NCBI GenBank assembly: GCA_021807065.1
Contig: JAKAPO010000012.1
Coordinates: 1 to 19,491, forward strand
Reading direction: 5' to 3'
Source: a bacterium
GTDB taxonomy: Bacteria; Vulcanimicrobiota; Vulcanimicrobiia; Vulcanimicrobiales; Vulcanimicrobiaceae
DNA length: 19,491 bases
Shown here piece by piece: positions 1 to 7,407 of the stretch; the stretch's first letter is position 1, and each line of letters opens with the position of its first letter. Under the pieces are notes generated by a model that did not search any database, had not been told where the DNA came from, and saw only the letters and a program-made list of their open reading frames with translations. The position numbers and the translations under genes were made by a program.

Positions 1-266
1 TCGAGGGTCCCGCCGACTCGCTGCCTGCGCAACTCGTCGTCGACGTCTTGGAACTGGGCATCCACCAGCACGTCGTCGCGTCGGACATCGCGCTGCCGAA
101 TGGCTTCGCGCTCATCACGCCGCCGGATACCGTCATCATCGCAATCGAACCGTCGAAGACGGCGCATCAACTCGAAGAGGCCGCCGCGGCGCCGGCTGCG
201 GAGGAGGTCCAGCCCGAGGTTATCGGCGAGCAGCCCGAAGCGCCCGAGACTACGCCGGCGGAGTGA
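1..266 (+). CDS. rplY: 50S ribosomal protein L25 (CTC/TL5 form), 3' part only
   Basis: The reading frame is open from base 3, so the gene starts before the window; 87 residues are visible. They begin EGPADSLPAQLVVDVLELGI and continue through DIALPNGFALITPPDTVIIAI, the pattern of the C-terminal beta domain of the long CTC-type L25 that binds 5S rRNA. A low-complexity Ala/Glu/Pro tail of about 30 residues follows, as is common in this form. The TTG at 48 is internal, since homology extends upstream of it. The stop TGA (264-266) overlaps the GTG of pth as GTGA; rplY-pth is a widespread bacterial pair, so the two are probably co-transcribed. The promoter is outside the window. Confidence 0.9.
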   Translation, partial: EGPADSLPAQLVVDVLELGIHQHVVASDIALPNGFALITPPDTVIIAIEPSKTAHQLEEAAAAPAAEEVQPEVIGEQPEAPETTPAE

Positions 267-862
267 GACTCTGGCGCCGGGCGCCAAGGATTTTTCCGCG
301 GATCATCGTCGGCCTCGGCAATCCCGGTCGCGGGTACGAAAGCACCCGCCACAACCTCGGCTACATGGTCGTCGATGAACTCGGCAGACGCTTTGGTATC
401 GAGCGATGGAAGCACAAGGATTCCGCGCACCAGGCCCACGATTCGATGCGTAACGTCGTGCTGGTGAAGCCGACGTCCTTCATGAACTTGAGCGGCGCAC
501 CGGTCCGTCTCATCTCATCGTGGTATCACACACCGCCCGACAGCATGCTGGTGATCGCCGACGACATCGACTTGCCGTTCGGAAAGTTACGAATGCGAGC
601 GTCCGGCGGGCATGGCGGCCATAACGGCCTGCGTTCCGTCATCGCAACGATAGGTGAAGGATTCCCGCGTCTGCGCATCGGCGTTGGCCGCCCGAAGTAC
701 GACGCCGTCGACCACGTCCTGACGACGTTCGATACGTCCGAGCGCGCGGCGCTCCCCGGGATCATAGGCGCATCGGCGGATGCCGCGCAGATGTGGCTCG
801 ACGAAGGCGTCGATGCCGCCATGCGCTTCGCCAACGGTCCGCGAGCCGAGGAGCCGTCTTAG
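263..862 (+). CDS. pth: Peptidyl-tRNA hydrolase
   Basis: Pth cleaves the ester bond of peptidyl-tRNA released by stalled ribosomes and recycles the tRNA in the cytoplasm. The 199-residue product carries the family signatures: GLGNPGRGYESTRHNLGY (about 17-34) with N20 and the catalytic His H30, FMNLSG with N75, DDIDLPFG with D100, and GGHGGHNGL (115-123) with N121. These correspond to E. coli N10, H20, N68, D93 and N114. GTG at 263 is the only plausible start, since the next Met (M35) lies beyond the catalytic His. It overlaps the rplY stop by 4 bp, suggesting translational coupling. The N-terminus is about ten residues longer than usual and rich in Arg. Its stop TAG (860-862) overlaps the stop of the convergent M48-like gene. 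Confidence 0.96.
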   Translation: MRLWRRAPRIFPRIIVGLGNPGRGYESTRHNLGYMVVDELGRRFGIERWKHKDSAHQAHDSMRNVVLVKPTSFMNLSGAPVRLISSWYHTPPDSMLVIADDIDLPFGKLRMRASGGHGGHNGLRSVIATIGEGFPRLRIGVGRPKYDAVDHVLTTFDTSERAALPGIIGASADAAQMWLDEGVDAAMRFANGPRAEEPS

Positions 863-2028
863 CGGCAGCCAGGGCTCGGGCCGCCGACGGCGGCAGCCCG
901 CTCGCCCAGAGACGGCGCCTGATAGAGGAAGATGCGGCCCAGAGATGGGCAGACCTGTTCTATGCGTTCGTCGCCTGCTCGCACGAATGCGCGCAGCGCC
1001 GAGGCACGATCGCCCGTCATCGCAACCGCCTCACGGTCGGCACGGAGCTGCATCGATGCGGCGACGCTGTGATCGACTGGGACTGCTCCAACGTAGACCA
1101 ATGCGAGCAGCGCCCCAACCAGCGTCAATCGTGAGATCGGATCGTCATCGCGGCGAAACGGGATGCGATCGGCGACGACGACTGCAAGGGCCACAGCGAC
1201 GATGAGTATGCCGGCATCGATCAGCGCCAGGCACAGCGGATCCCGGTCGTCGAGCATTGCGAGATCGTCTGCGACGTAGAATTCGATCTCGGCAGGGGTC
1301 GCCGCGCCTACCAGCGTGTCGGCCAGCACGATCCGTTGCGTCTGTCCCATTCCCTGAACCTTTGCAGCATCGACCGGAATGCGATCGATCCGGTGCTCGA
1401 CGACGATGGGAATGCCCGCATAGCCGTGTTGCGCAGCAAACGCGCTCGCGCGAGCCGCGACCGTGCCGGTAAGCGGAACGTACCGTTCGAAGAGCGGCGC
1501 GATCGCAACGGGAGCAGCCATCGTGCCCAGAAGCGATATCGCGAGAATCGCGGCGATCGTGTAGAGATACCACTGATGCGTCCGCTCGACGAGCCACAGG
1601 ACGATCGCGGCGATTAAACCGGCGACGAGCATACCCAGGATCGTGTCAAGGGCGTACTCGTACGCCCAAACGCGCGTCAACGCATGCGATAGACCCATGA
1701 GGCGGTCGATACGCCACAAGATGAAGGAAGGAATCGCTGCCGCCGCGCGCGCCAGCAGCGCCAGCACCGCCCCGAAAACGAACCGCACCGCAAACTCCGA
1801 TTCGAAGCGCTGGCGCAGCGCATCGCGCAGCCGCGCCGCGGCACCGGAGCGCCAGAAATAGAAGAGCACGATCAGTTGCAGCGCGATTGCGCCAAACCAC
1901 CACGGAAGCTCGAGGGAGATCAGCCGGGCGCCCGCGGCCTGACGTTGCGCATCGACGAGCGTTGCGATGGATTGAGAGAGGAGCTTCGCGGCGGGGATGG
2001 AGTCGACGTAGCGGCTGAGGGCGTCCAT
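859..2028 (-). CDS. Ste24/M48-like integral membrane protein lacking the zinc protease motif (pseudo-protease)
   Basis: The 389-residue protein has the plan of the M48 CAAX-protease/Ste24 family: an N-terminal segment with several hydrophobic helices (about 43-60, 80-105, 128-148, 157-176), the APLFERYVPL stretch (177-186), then QGMGQTQRIVLADTL, which normally precedes HExxH. At the HExxH position it reads D254-D255-L-A-M258, and at the usual ExxxD it reads Q327-L-R-A-D331. Both His ligands, the catalytic Glu and the third ligand are therefore replaced, while the frame has no interruption. Two more membrane helices (about 270-287 and 303-317) lie between, as in active relatives. Peptidase activity is very unlikely; a binding or regulatory role is possible but unproven. 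It is the last gene of the operon, starting 12 bp after the GGDEF gene. No clear ribosome binding site precedes ATG 2026-2028. Confidence 0.75.
   Translation of the reverse strand: MDALSRYVDSIPAAKLLSQSIATLVDAQRQAAGARLISLELPWWFGAIALQLIVLFYFWRSGAAARLRDALRQRFESEFAVRFVFGAVLALLARAAAAIPSFILWRIDRLMGLSHALTRVWAYEYALDTILGMLVAGLIAAIVLWLVERTHQWYLYTIAAILAISLLGTMAAPVAIAPLFERYVPLTGTVAARASAFAAQHGYAGIPIVVEHRIDRIPVDAAKVQGMGQTQRIVLADTLVGAATPAEIEFYVADDLAMLDDRDPLCLALIDAGILIVAVALAVVVADRIPFRRDDDPISRLTLVGALLALVYVGAVPVDHSVAASMQLRADREAVAMTGDRASALRAFVRAGDERIEQVCPSLGRIFLYQAPSLGERAAAVGGPSPGCR
872..899 (-). other. Strong GC hairpin at the convergent pth / M48-like junction
   Basis: GGGCT (872-876) and CCGCC (881-885) pair with AGCCC (895-899) and GGCGG (889-893) around GAC. 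It lies within the last codons of the M48-like gene, 10-40 bp beyond the pth stop. With no T-run on either side it is not a classical terminator, but it could slow or end convergent transcription. Confidence 0.35.
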
Positions 2029-2040
2029 TTTCTAATGACC

Positions 2041-3003
2041 CTATTCATAGAGAGCGAAGCCGTTGCCTTCGAGCGCATAGCCGATGCGATCGCGCCCGCA
2101 TCGCTTTGCGAAGTACATCGCGGCATCTGCGGCTTCGAGCAGCTCGGGCGCGTCGCGCCCGTCGAAGGGGTACGCCGCGACACCGACGCTGGTCGTCACG
2201 CGTAGCGGTACGCTGAAATCGTGTGCTCTCACCGCCCGGCACAACGCGGCGCGTTCGATCGCCCGCATTTTCGCGCAACCGCGGACGAGCATGCAAAATT
2301 CGTCGCCACCTTTGCGGCCGATGAGATCCGCCTCAGGAACGGCGTAATCCTCGAGCAACGCAGCCATCTGCTGTAACACGCGATCGCCGGCTGCGTGACC
2401 GTACTTGTCGTTCACGGATTTGAAACGATCGGTGTCGACGAACCACAGCGAGAGAATCCCTGCATGGCTGGCCGCGACGAGCTCGTGCAATCGGCGCCGG
2501 AAAGCGCGGGGCGCGAGGATGCCCGTGAGCATGTCGATTGCGGCGTCGGCTCGATCTGCCTCTCGCTCGAGCGCAAGCACGTACGGCTCCGTGGCACAAT
2601 CGACCAACCGCGCGATCTGCTCCTCGGCGTTAAGGCGCTGCGCCCGTGCCGATGCTGCGTACCACACACCGCGGACGTGCCGCTCGGAGATCATCGGCAC
2701 CGCGAGCGCGGCGCGATCGGACGGCATGACGCACCGATTATCCCGCGCGAGCACCACGCGGTCCGCAACGGCGACGGCGCGCGCTGGAAGCGACGCGCCG
2801 TCCGTAGGTAACCGCAACGCGCGAAAGTGCTCGGCGCGAGCGCCGTTTGCATACTCGCAAGTCAGGTATCCGTCGCGTGCCGCGAAGAACAGCGTTGCGT
2901 CCAGCACAGGATCGGCGGCGCGAATCGCCCGGTCGAGCACGCTCAACACGGCGAAACTCGATTGCCGTGCCGCAACAACGAGCGCGCGAAACAGCGCCTC
3001 CAC
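2041..3003 (-). CDS. GAF-like sensor plus GGDEF diguanylate cyclase
   Basis: A 320-residue soluble protein predicted to make cyclic di-GMP from two GTP. Residues about 15-145 look like a GAF-type sensor domain (weak similarity by eye), and residues about 150-320 are a GGDEF domain. The cyclase shows the metal and nucleotide segment VDTDRFKSVNDKYGHAAGD (189-207) and an intact GGDEF at 232-236, preceded by RK rather than the usual RY. At the inhibitory I-site, where RxxD is expected, it has P223-E-A-D226, so product inhibition through that site is probably lost. No signal peptide or membrane helix is visible. The start is GTG at 3001-3003: an AAAGGAGG lies 9 bases upstream (3013-3020), whereas the ATG at 3005-3007 is out of frame. 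It follows glmU by 32 bp. Confidence 0.88.
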   Translation of the reverse strand: MEALFRALVVAARQSSFAVLSVLDRAIRAADPVLDATLFFAARDGYLTCEYANGARAEHFRALRLPTDGASLPARAVAVADRVVLARDNRCVMPSDRAALAVPMISERHVRGVWYAASARAQRLNAEEQIARLVDCATEPYVLALEREADRADAAIDMLTGILAPRAFRRRLHELVAASHAGILSLWFVDTDRFKSVNDKYGHAAGDRVLQQMAALLEDYAVPEADLIGRKGGDEFCMLVRGCAKMRAIERAALCRAVRAHDFSVPLRVTTSVGVAAYPFDGRDAPELLEAADAAMYFAKRCGRDRIGYALEGNGFALYE

Positions 3004-3012
3004 CCATCAGGG

Positions 3013-3020
3013 CCTCCTTT
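3013..3020 (-). promoter_or_regulatory. Strong ribosome binding site deciding the GTG start of the GGDEF gene
   Basis: On the minus strand this reads AAAGGAGG, ending 9 bases before GTG 3001-3003. It is the clearest Shine-Dalgarno in the operon and separates the real GTG from the out-of-frame ATG two codons nearer. Confidence 0.75.
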
Positions 3021-3035
3021 AACGAAGAGAGTGCC

Positions 3036-4370
3036 CTATTTCGAAGAAAGGGGGCGCGCCGGGTTTCCGGCGACGCGACCGCCGGCCGGAACGTCCTTCG
3101 TGACCACCGATCCGGCTCCGGTAAGCGCACCGTCGCCGACCTCCAGCGGCGCGACAAGCGACGAGTTCGAGCCGATGAAAGTGCGCTTCCCGATCTTGGT
3201 ACGGTTCTTCCGTTTTCCGTCGAAGTTGCAGGTGATCGTGCCCGCACCGATGTTCGCCTCTTCACCGATTTCGGCATCGCCGAGATAACTGAGATGGCTT
3301 GCCTTGACGCCGGAGGCGAGCCGGGCATTTTTCAACTCGACGAAGTTTCCGATGCGCACGTCATTCGCGAGCACGCTCTCGCCCCGCACATGCGCGAACG
3401 GTCCGACGTTCGTCCCGTCGCCGATCCGGCTGTCGCACACGACGCTCTCACGAATTTCGCAGCGGTTCCCGATCACCGCATTCGACAGCCTGCTGTTCGG
3501 GCCGATCGTGCACGCCTCGCCGATTTGAGAGAGGCGCGCGATCGATGTATTCGGGTAGACGATGGTGTCCCGGCCGATCGTGAGCTCGGGCTCGAGATAG
3601 GTCGTCGCGGGATCGACGATTGTGACGCCGTCGCGCATGTGCTGCGCGCAGAGCCGCTCGTTCATGGCGGCGCGGGCGCGAGCGAGCTCCACGCGATCGT
3701 TGATACCTGCCAGGCTCACCGAGTCGCGTGCAAGGATTGGGGTGACGATCTCACCCGCTGACACCAGCATGCCGACTGCGTCGGTGAGATACAACTCGCG
3801 TTGCGCATTTTCGTTCCGTAGCCGCGTGACGACGCCGCGAACCTTCGCCTCGTCCGCTGCGTAGATACCGGCGTTCGCCTCTTCTAGAGCCAACTCTTCC
3901 TGCGTCGCATCGCGCACCTCGACGATGCGCTCGACGCGATCGCCATGTCGCACGATGCGGCCGAAGTTCGAATCGCGCCCGACCCGCAGCGTGATCAGCG
4001 AGAGAGCACCGCCGCCGAGCCCGCCGATCGCACTGTGGAAGATCTCCGGCGTTACCAGCGGCATGTCGCCGTTGGCGATGAGAATTCGGCCATTCGGACG
4101 CGGTTCGAGTGACTCCAAAGCGGCGCGCACCGCATGGCCGGTACCGAGCTGCTCTTCCTGGATGACGACGCGCACGGCGAAAGAACGGAACCCGGCTTCC
4201 ATCTCGGGGGAGATGACGACGCCGATTTCGTTGGCGTGCACTTCGTGTAGCGAGCGCAGAACCCACCAGATCAGCGGCCGTCCGCACAGTTCGTGAAACA
4301 TTTTCGGCACCGCGCTCTTCATGCGCGTACCCTTTCCGGCAGCGAGCACGATCGCGCGTACGGTGCTCAA
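3036..4370 (-). CDS. glmU: Bifunctional UDP-GlcNAc pyrophosphorylase / glucosamine-1-phosphate acetyltransferase
   Basis: GlmU acetylates glucosamine-1-phosphate and then couples it to UTP, giving UDP-GlcNAc for peptidoglycan. The 444-residue protein is close to the usual length of about 455. The N-terminal uridylyltransferase has LAAGKGTRMKSAVPK (9-23), QLGTGHA (74-80), GDMPL (101-105) and NAGIY (167-171). The C-terminal left-handed beta helix shows hexapeptide repeats from about 250, the catalytic His in KASHLSYLGDAEIG (H359) and NIGAGTITCNFDG (373-385). An upstream in-frame ATG would add 65 residues that only repeat the gltX region. The chosen start is TTG 4368-4370, immediately before STVRAIVLAAG, overlapping the gltX stop as TTGA. 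It is translationally coupled to gltX and followed by the GGDEF gene. Confidence 0.95.
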   Translation of the reverse strand: MSTVRAIVLAAGKGTRMKSAVPKMFHELCGRPLIWWVLRSLHEVHANEIGVVISPEMEAGFRSFAVRVVIQEEQLGTGHAVRAALESLEPRPNGRILIANGDMPLVTPEIFHSAIGGLGGGALSLITLRVGRDSNFGRIVRHGDRVERIVEVRDATQEELALEEANAGIYAADEAKVRGVVTRLRNENAQRELYLTDAVGMLVSAGEIVTPILARDSVSLAGINDRVELARARAAMNERLCAQHMRDGVTIVDPATTYLEPELTIGRDTIVYPNTSIARLSQIGEACTIGPNSRLSNAVIGNRCEIRESVVCDSRIGDGTNVGPFAHVRGESVLANDVRIGNFVELKNARLASGVKASHLSYLGDAEIGEEANIGAGTITCNFDGKRKNRTKIGKRTFIGSNSSLVAPLEVGDGALTGAGSVVTKDVPAGGRVAGNPARPLSSK

Positions 4371-5848
4371 TGAAGTTTCTCCAAAGCGACGTCGAGCCGG
4401 CGAAGAGATTCTTCCTTGCCCAAGATCTCCATGCCGTCGAAGAGCGGCAGCGACGTCGGGCTGCCGGTGATTGCAACGTAGAGAGCGCGGACGATATCCT
4501 TGAACCGGTAGTTCATGCCGTCGAACGACTTCTTCAGCGCATCGCCGATCGCCGCCTGATTCCAAGCGCCGCCATCCAGCTGCAGCAGCGCCGCGGTCGC
4601 ACGACCGAGAGCGGCGCGAACGTCGCTCTCCGGCACTTTCGGCAAGGCCATCTCTTGACGCGTGATCTGCGGAGCCTCCGCCAAGAACGCGGTCAACGGG
4701 CCGAAGTCGGTCAGCACTTCAATACGGTGTAATGCAATCTGCGCTATGCGCGATCGCTGACCGGCGGAAATCGCACGCGGCCACACGTAGCCCCATTCGT
4801 GCAGCAGGTCCAGCAGCTGCTGCGGCGTTCGACTTCGTATCCACTGGCCGGAGAGCGATCGCAGCTTCGGGATGTCGAAGACGGGCCCACCCACGGATAT
4901 GTGGCTCAGATCGCAGTGTGCGCTGAAATGATCGAGAAGCAGTTCGTTTCGTTCCCGCGTCGAAGCGCCGCGCCCGAGCAACGCCGGGTCGTCGTTGCGC
5001 GCGTCGATCAGCGTGCCGAGGAAATGCAGCAACGCCTCAGCCGGATAGCCTTGTTGCCGGTAGTACAGGATGCTCGTCGGATTCTTTCGCTTGCTGAGCT
5101 TGCTCTTGTCCGGATTGCGCAGCAGCGGCAGATGGCAAAACTCCGGTGCCTTCCAACCGAAGTACCGATACAGCAGGGCGTGCTTGGGCGTCGAACTTAT
5201 CCACTCTTCGCCGCGAATGACGTGGGTGATATCCATGAGGTGGTCGTCGACCACGTTGGCGAGGTGATACGTTGGGAAGCCGTCGGACTTGAGCAGAACT
5301 TGCATGTCGACCGCCCGCCACTCGATCTCGATGGGGCCGCGTAACGCATCGGTGAAAACGCAGGTGCCCTCCGACGGCACCTTCATGCGAACGACGAACG
5401 GAACGCCGGCCGACTCGTTGGCCTGAATTTGCGCCGAAGCCAGCGAGAGACAGCGCCCGTCGTAGTGCGGCGGCCGATGCGCGGCGCGTTGCGCGACGCG
5501 CATCTCCTCCAGGCGCTCGGCCGTGCAGAAACATTTGAATGCGTTGCCGTCCGCGAGCAGCTTCTCCACGTGCTCGCGATAGATTGCAGAGCGCTCGCTC
5601 TGCCGGTACGGTCCGTACGGACCGCCGACGTCCGGGCCTTCGTTCCACGACAGGCCCAACCAGTGCAGCGATTCGAGGATCGCGTTCTCCGACTCGACCG
5701 TGCTGCGCGAGCGGTCGGTGTCCTCGATGCGCAGCAGAAACGTTCCGCCGTTCTTGCGAGCGAAGCAGTGGTTGATGAGTGCGACGTATGCCGTACCGAT
5801 GTGCGGATCGCCGGTCGGTGACGGCGCAACCCTCGTTCGAACCGTCAC
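4367..5848 (-). CDS. gltX: Glutamyl-tRNA synthetase
   Basis: This class I aminoacyl-tRNA synthetase charges tRNA-Glu (and possibly tRNA-Gln, if the organism uses the amidotransferase route; not decidable here). The 493-residue protein starts TVRTRVAPSPTGDPHIGTA with the HIGH-type motif at 16-19. It has FLLRIEDTDRSRS (37-49), YHLANVVDDHLMDITHVIRGEEW (194-216) and the KMSKS-type loop KLSKRK (250-255), followed by the helical anticodon-binding region. The start is GTG 5846-5848, directly after the TAG of the mutase subunit with no spacer and no obvious Shine-Dalgarno, so expression probably depends on translation of the upstream gene. Its TGA overlaps the glmU TTG start. A gltX-glmU overlap places translation and cell-wall precursor synthesis in one transcript. 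Confidence 0.96.
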   Translation of the reverse strand: MTVRTRVAPSPTGDPHIGTAYVALINHCFARKNGGTFLLRIEDTDRSRSTVESENAILESLHWLGLSWNEGPDVGGPYGPYRQSERSAIYREHVEKLLADGNAFKCFCTAERLEEMRVAQRAAHRPPHYDGRCLSLASAQIQANESAGVPFVVRMKVPSEGTCVFTDALRGPIEIEWRAVDMQVLLKSDGFPTYHLANVVDDHLMDITHVIRGEEWISSTPKHALLYRYFGWKAPEFCHLPLLRNPDKSKLSKRKNPTSILYYRQQGYPAEALLHFLGTLIDARNDDPALLGRGASTRERNELLLDHFSAHCDLSHISVGGPVFDIPKLRSLSGQWIRSRTPQQLLDLLHEWGYVWPRAISAGQRSRIAQIALHRIEVLTDFGPLTAFLAEAPQITRQEMALPKVPESDVRAALGRATAALLQLDGGAWNQAAIGDALKKSFDGMNYRFKDIVRALYVAITGSPTSLPLFDGMEILGKEESLRRLDVALEKLH

Positions 5849-6277
5849 CTACGCGAGTTGCCGATGCTTAGAGCATTCGCGCTTGACGAAGTCCACGATC
5901 TCGTGCAGCGGCGCACCCGGCGTGAAGACCGCCTGCACGCCCAGCTTCTTCAACGCAGCGGCGTCTTCAGCCGGAATCGTTCCACCGCCGAAAAAAACGA
6001 TGTCTTCCGCGCCCTGCGCCTTCAACTGCTCGAGTACGAGCGGGAAGAGCGTCATGTGTGCGCCCGAAAGGATCGACAGCCCGATGCCGTCTGCATCTTC
6101 TTGAATGGCGGTTTGCACGATTTGCTCCGGCGTCTGAAACAGCCCGGTGTAGATGACTTCCATTCCCGCATCGCGCAGAGCGCGAGCGATCACTTTCGCA
6201 CCGCGGTCGTGGCCATCGAGCCCGGCCTTGGCAACGACAATTCTTAGCGGCCGCTGCACTCTAGTGTCGTGCTCCAT
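5849..6277 (-). CDS. Cobalamin-binding small subunit of an acyl-CoA mutase (methylmalonyl-CoA mutase type)
   Basis: The 142-residue product is a free-standing B12-binding domain: RPLRIVVAKAGLDGHDRGAK with the DxHxxG motif D21-x-H23-x-x-G26 (H23 is the lower axial cobalt ligand), SILSGAH, and FFGGGTIP near the nucleotide tail pocket. Such subunits pair with a separate large TIM-barrel subunit to rearrange methylmalonyl-CoA/succinyl-CoA or similar acyl-CoAs; no large subunit or MeaB chaperone is in the window. The current start ATG (6275-6277) lies in the terminal inverted repeat of the adjacent IS630 element, giving MEHDTRVQRPL. A GTG at 6257-6259 is an alternative. The open frame continues far into the IS, but that part is not homologous. 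Before the insertions the frame probably began at an ATG now at 10132-10134. Confidence 0.85.
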   Translation of the reverse strand: MEHDTRVQRPLRIVVAKAGLDGHDRGAKVIARALRDAGMEVIYTGLFQTPEQIVQTAIQEDADGIGLSILSGAHMTLFPLVLEQLKAQGAEDIVFFGGGTIPAEDAAALKKLGVQAVFTPGAPLHEIVDFVKRECSKHRQLA

Positions 6278-7346
6278 AAATGGCGTGACATTTCTTGATC
6301 TTGTCAAGGATCGTCTTTGCTGACTTGGTCCAGACGAACGGCCTTGCGTTGGCGTTATAGTCTTCCACGAAATCTTCAATTGCCTTGATGAGGCGACGGA
6401 CGCTCGGGAACGAGCCGCGGCGAATGCGTCTGCTCGTGATCTCGGAAAAGAATCGTTCGATGGCATTGAGCCATGAAGAGCTGGTTGGCGTGAAATGCAC
6501 ATGAAATCGTGGGTGGGTGTCGAGCCAAGCACGCGTTGCCGCGTGCTTGTGAGTGGCGTAGTTGTCCATGATGATGTGAACGTCGAGTCGCTTGGGTATG
6601 TTGCGATCGATACGCTTGAGGAATTCGATGAACTCGACGTGAGTGTGGCGTGGTTGGCAATGCTGAAGGACCTTGCCACTAAGCGTGTTCAGCGCTGCAA
6701 ACAAGGTCGTCGTGCCATTGCGCCGGTAATCGTGCGTTTGGCGGGCTGGGAGGCCAGGGCGAATCGGTAACATCGGTGCGGTTCGTTCCAATGCCTGCGT
6801 GCCGCTCTTCTCATCTACGCTGAGCACCACTGCATTTGCGGGTGGATTCATATAGAGACCCACAACGTCGCGCAGCTTCGCGGCAAAGTCCGGGTCCCTG
6901 CTGAACTTAAATGTTTCCCAGCGGTGTGGCTTCAGGTTGTGGACGCGCAGAATGCGTTGTACGCTCGTTATCCCGATGCCGTATCGCTCCGCCAAGGCGC
7001 GCAAGCTCCATTGCGTGGCATGCTTCGGGGGGCCCTTGAGCACCGCGTCGACGATCTTGGTAGCAACTGAGTCGCGAATTTCTCGCGGTCTGCCGCGACC
7101 CGGAGCGTCGCCTAAAACGCTCGCGATGCCACGCTCCTCGAATCGACGCAGAATATCTGCGACACGTTGGCGCGATATGCCCATCCTGCGTGCAACCTCG
7201 GCATTCGAAACACCGTTGGCGGCATCAAGCACGATGCGCGCTCGCTTCGTTGTTCGCTGGGGAGTCGTCGGCCTGGACAGAAACGCAACGAGTGCTCTTC
7301 GAACTTTCGGTTTGATTCTTAATGGCGGAGCTGGAGGAAGCGGCAT
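6261..7346 (-). CDS. IS630-family DDE transposase, copy 1
   Basis: This 361-residue transposase has N-terminal helix-turn-helix regions (VSNAEVARRMGISRQRVADI at about 46-65, and a second fold near 115-135), followed by a Tc1/mariner-type catalytic core. The DDE residues are D178 (VLSVDEKSG), D261 (HIIMDNYATHKH) and E297 (SSSWLNAIERFF), with a D-to-E spacing of 36. It is full length with no frameshift and could be active. The stop codon TAG (6261-6263) is not within the element: its TA comes from the target duplication and its final G from host flanking DNA. The ATG lies only 5 bases after a predicted -10 box, so its mRNA may be leaderless. Confidence 0.93.
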   Translation of the reverse strand: MPLPPAPPLRIKPKVRRALVAFLSRPTTPQRTTKRARIVLDAANGVSNAEVARRMGISRQRVADILRRFEERGIASVLGDAPGRGRPREIRDSVATKIVDAVLKGPPKHATQWSLRALAERYGIGITSVQRILRVHNLKPHRWETFKFSRDPDFAAKLRDVVGLYMNPPANAVVLSVDEKSGTQALERTAPMLPIRPGLPARQTHDYRRNGTTTLFAALNTLSGKVLQHCQPRHTHVEFIEFLKRIDRNIPKRLDVHIIMDNYATHKHAATRAWLDTHPRFHVHFTPTSSSWLNAIERFFSEITSRRIRRGSFPSVRRLIKAIEDFVEDYNANARPFVWTKSAKTILDKIKKCHAIYGARH

Positions 7347-7402
7347 GATTCATCATAGCATAAAACCATTATATTAGCAACACCATTTATGGAACACGAC
7401 AC
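6264..7402 (-). mobile_element. IS630-family insertion sequence, copy 1 (1139 bp)
   Basis: The 20-bp terminal inverted repeats are GTGTCGTGCTCCATAAATGG at 6264-6283 and CCATTTATGGAACACGACAC at 7383-7402, with one mismatch. TA lies at 6262-6263 and 7403-7404, as expected for the TA target duplication of IS630/Tc1-mariner elements. The element holds one transposase gene on the minus strand. It is the same length as the neighbouring IS630 copy, but its ends differ, so the two are related and distinct. It sits at the 5' edge of the mutase subunit gene. Confidence 0.92.
7352..7380 (-). promoter_or_regulatory. Predicted promoter of IS630 transposase copy 1
   Basis: The minus strand reads TTGCTA (7375-7380), 17 bases, then TATGAT (7352-7357), and ATG starts 5 bases later. 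The same arrangement and spacing occur in the second IS630 copy although the spacer sequences differ, which supports the call. Confidence 0.6.
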
Positions 7403-7407
7403 TAGTG

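Noticed and set aside
4371..4565. A 65-residue N-terminal extension of GlmU from an upstream in-frame ATG.
   Set aside because: It lies entirely within gltX in another frame, is Arg-rich without family homology, and the TTG overlapping the gltX stop sits right before the conserved N-terminus.
6278..6679. A long N-terminal extension of the mutase subunit reading into IS630 copy 1.
   Set aside because: The extension is an alternate frame of the transposase gene, Ser/Thr/Arg-rich and unrelated to mutase proteins.
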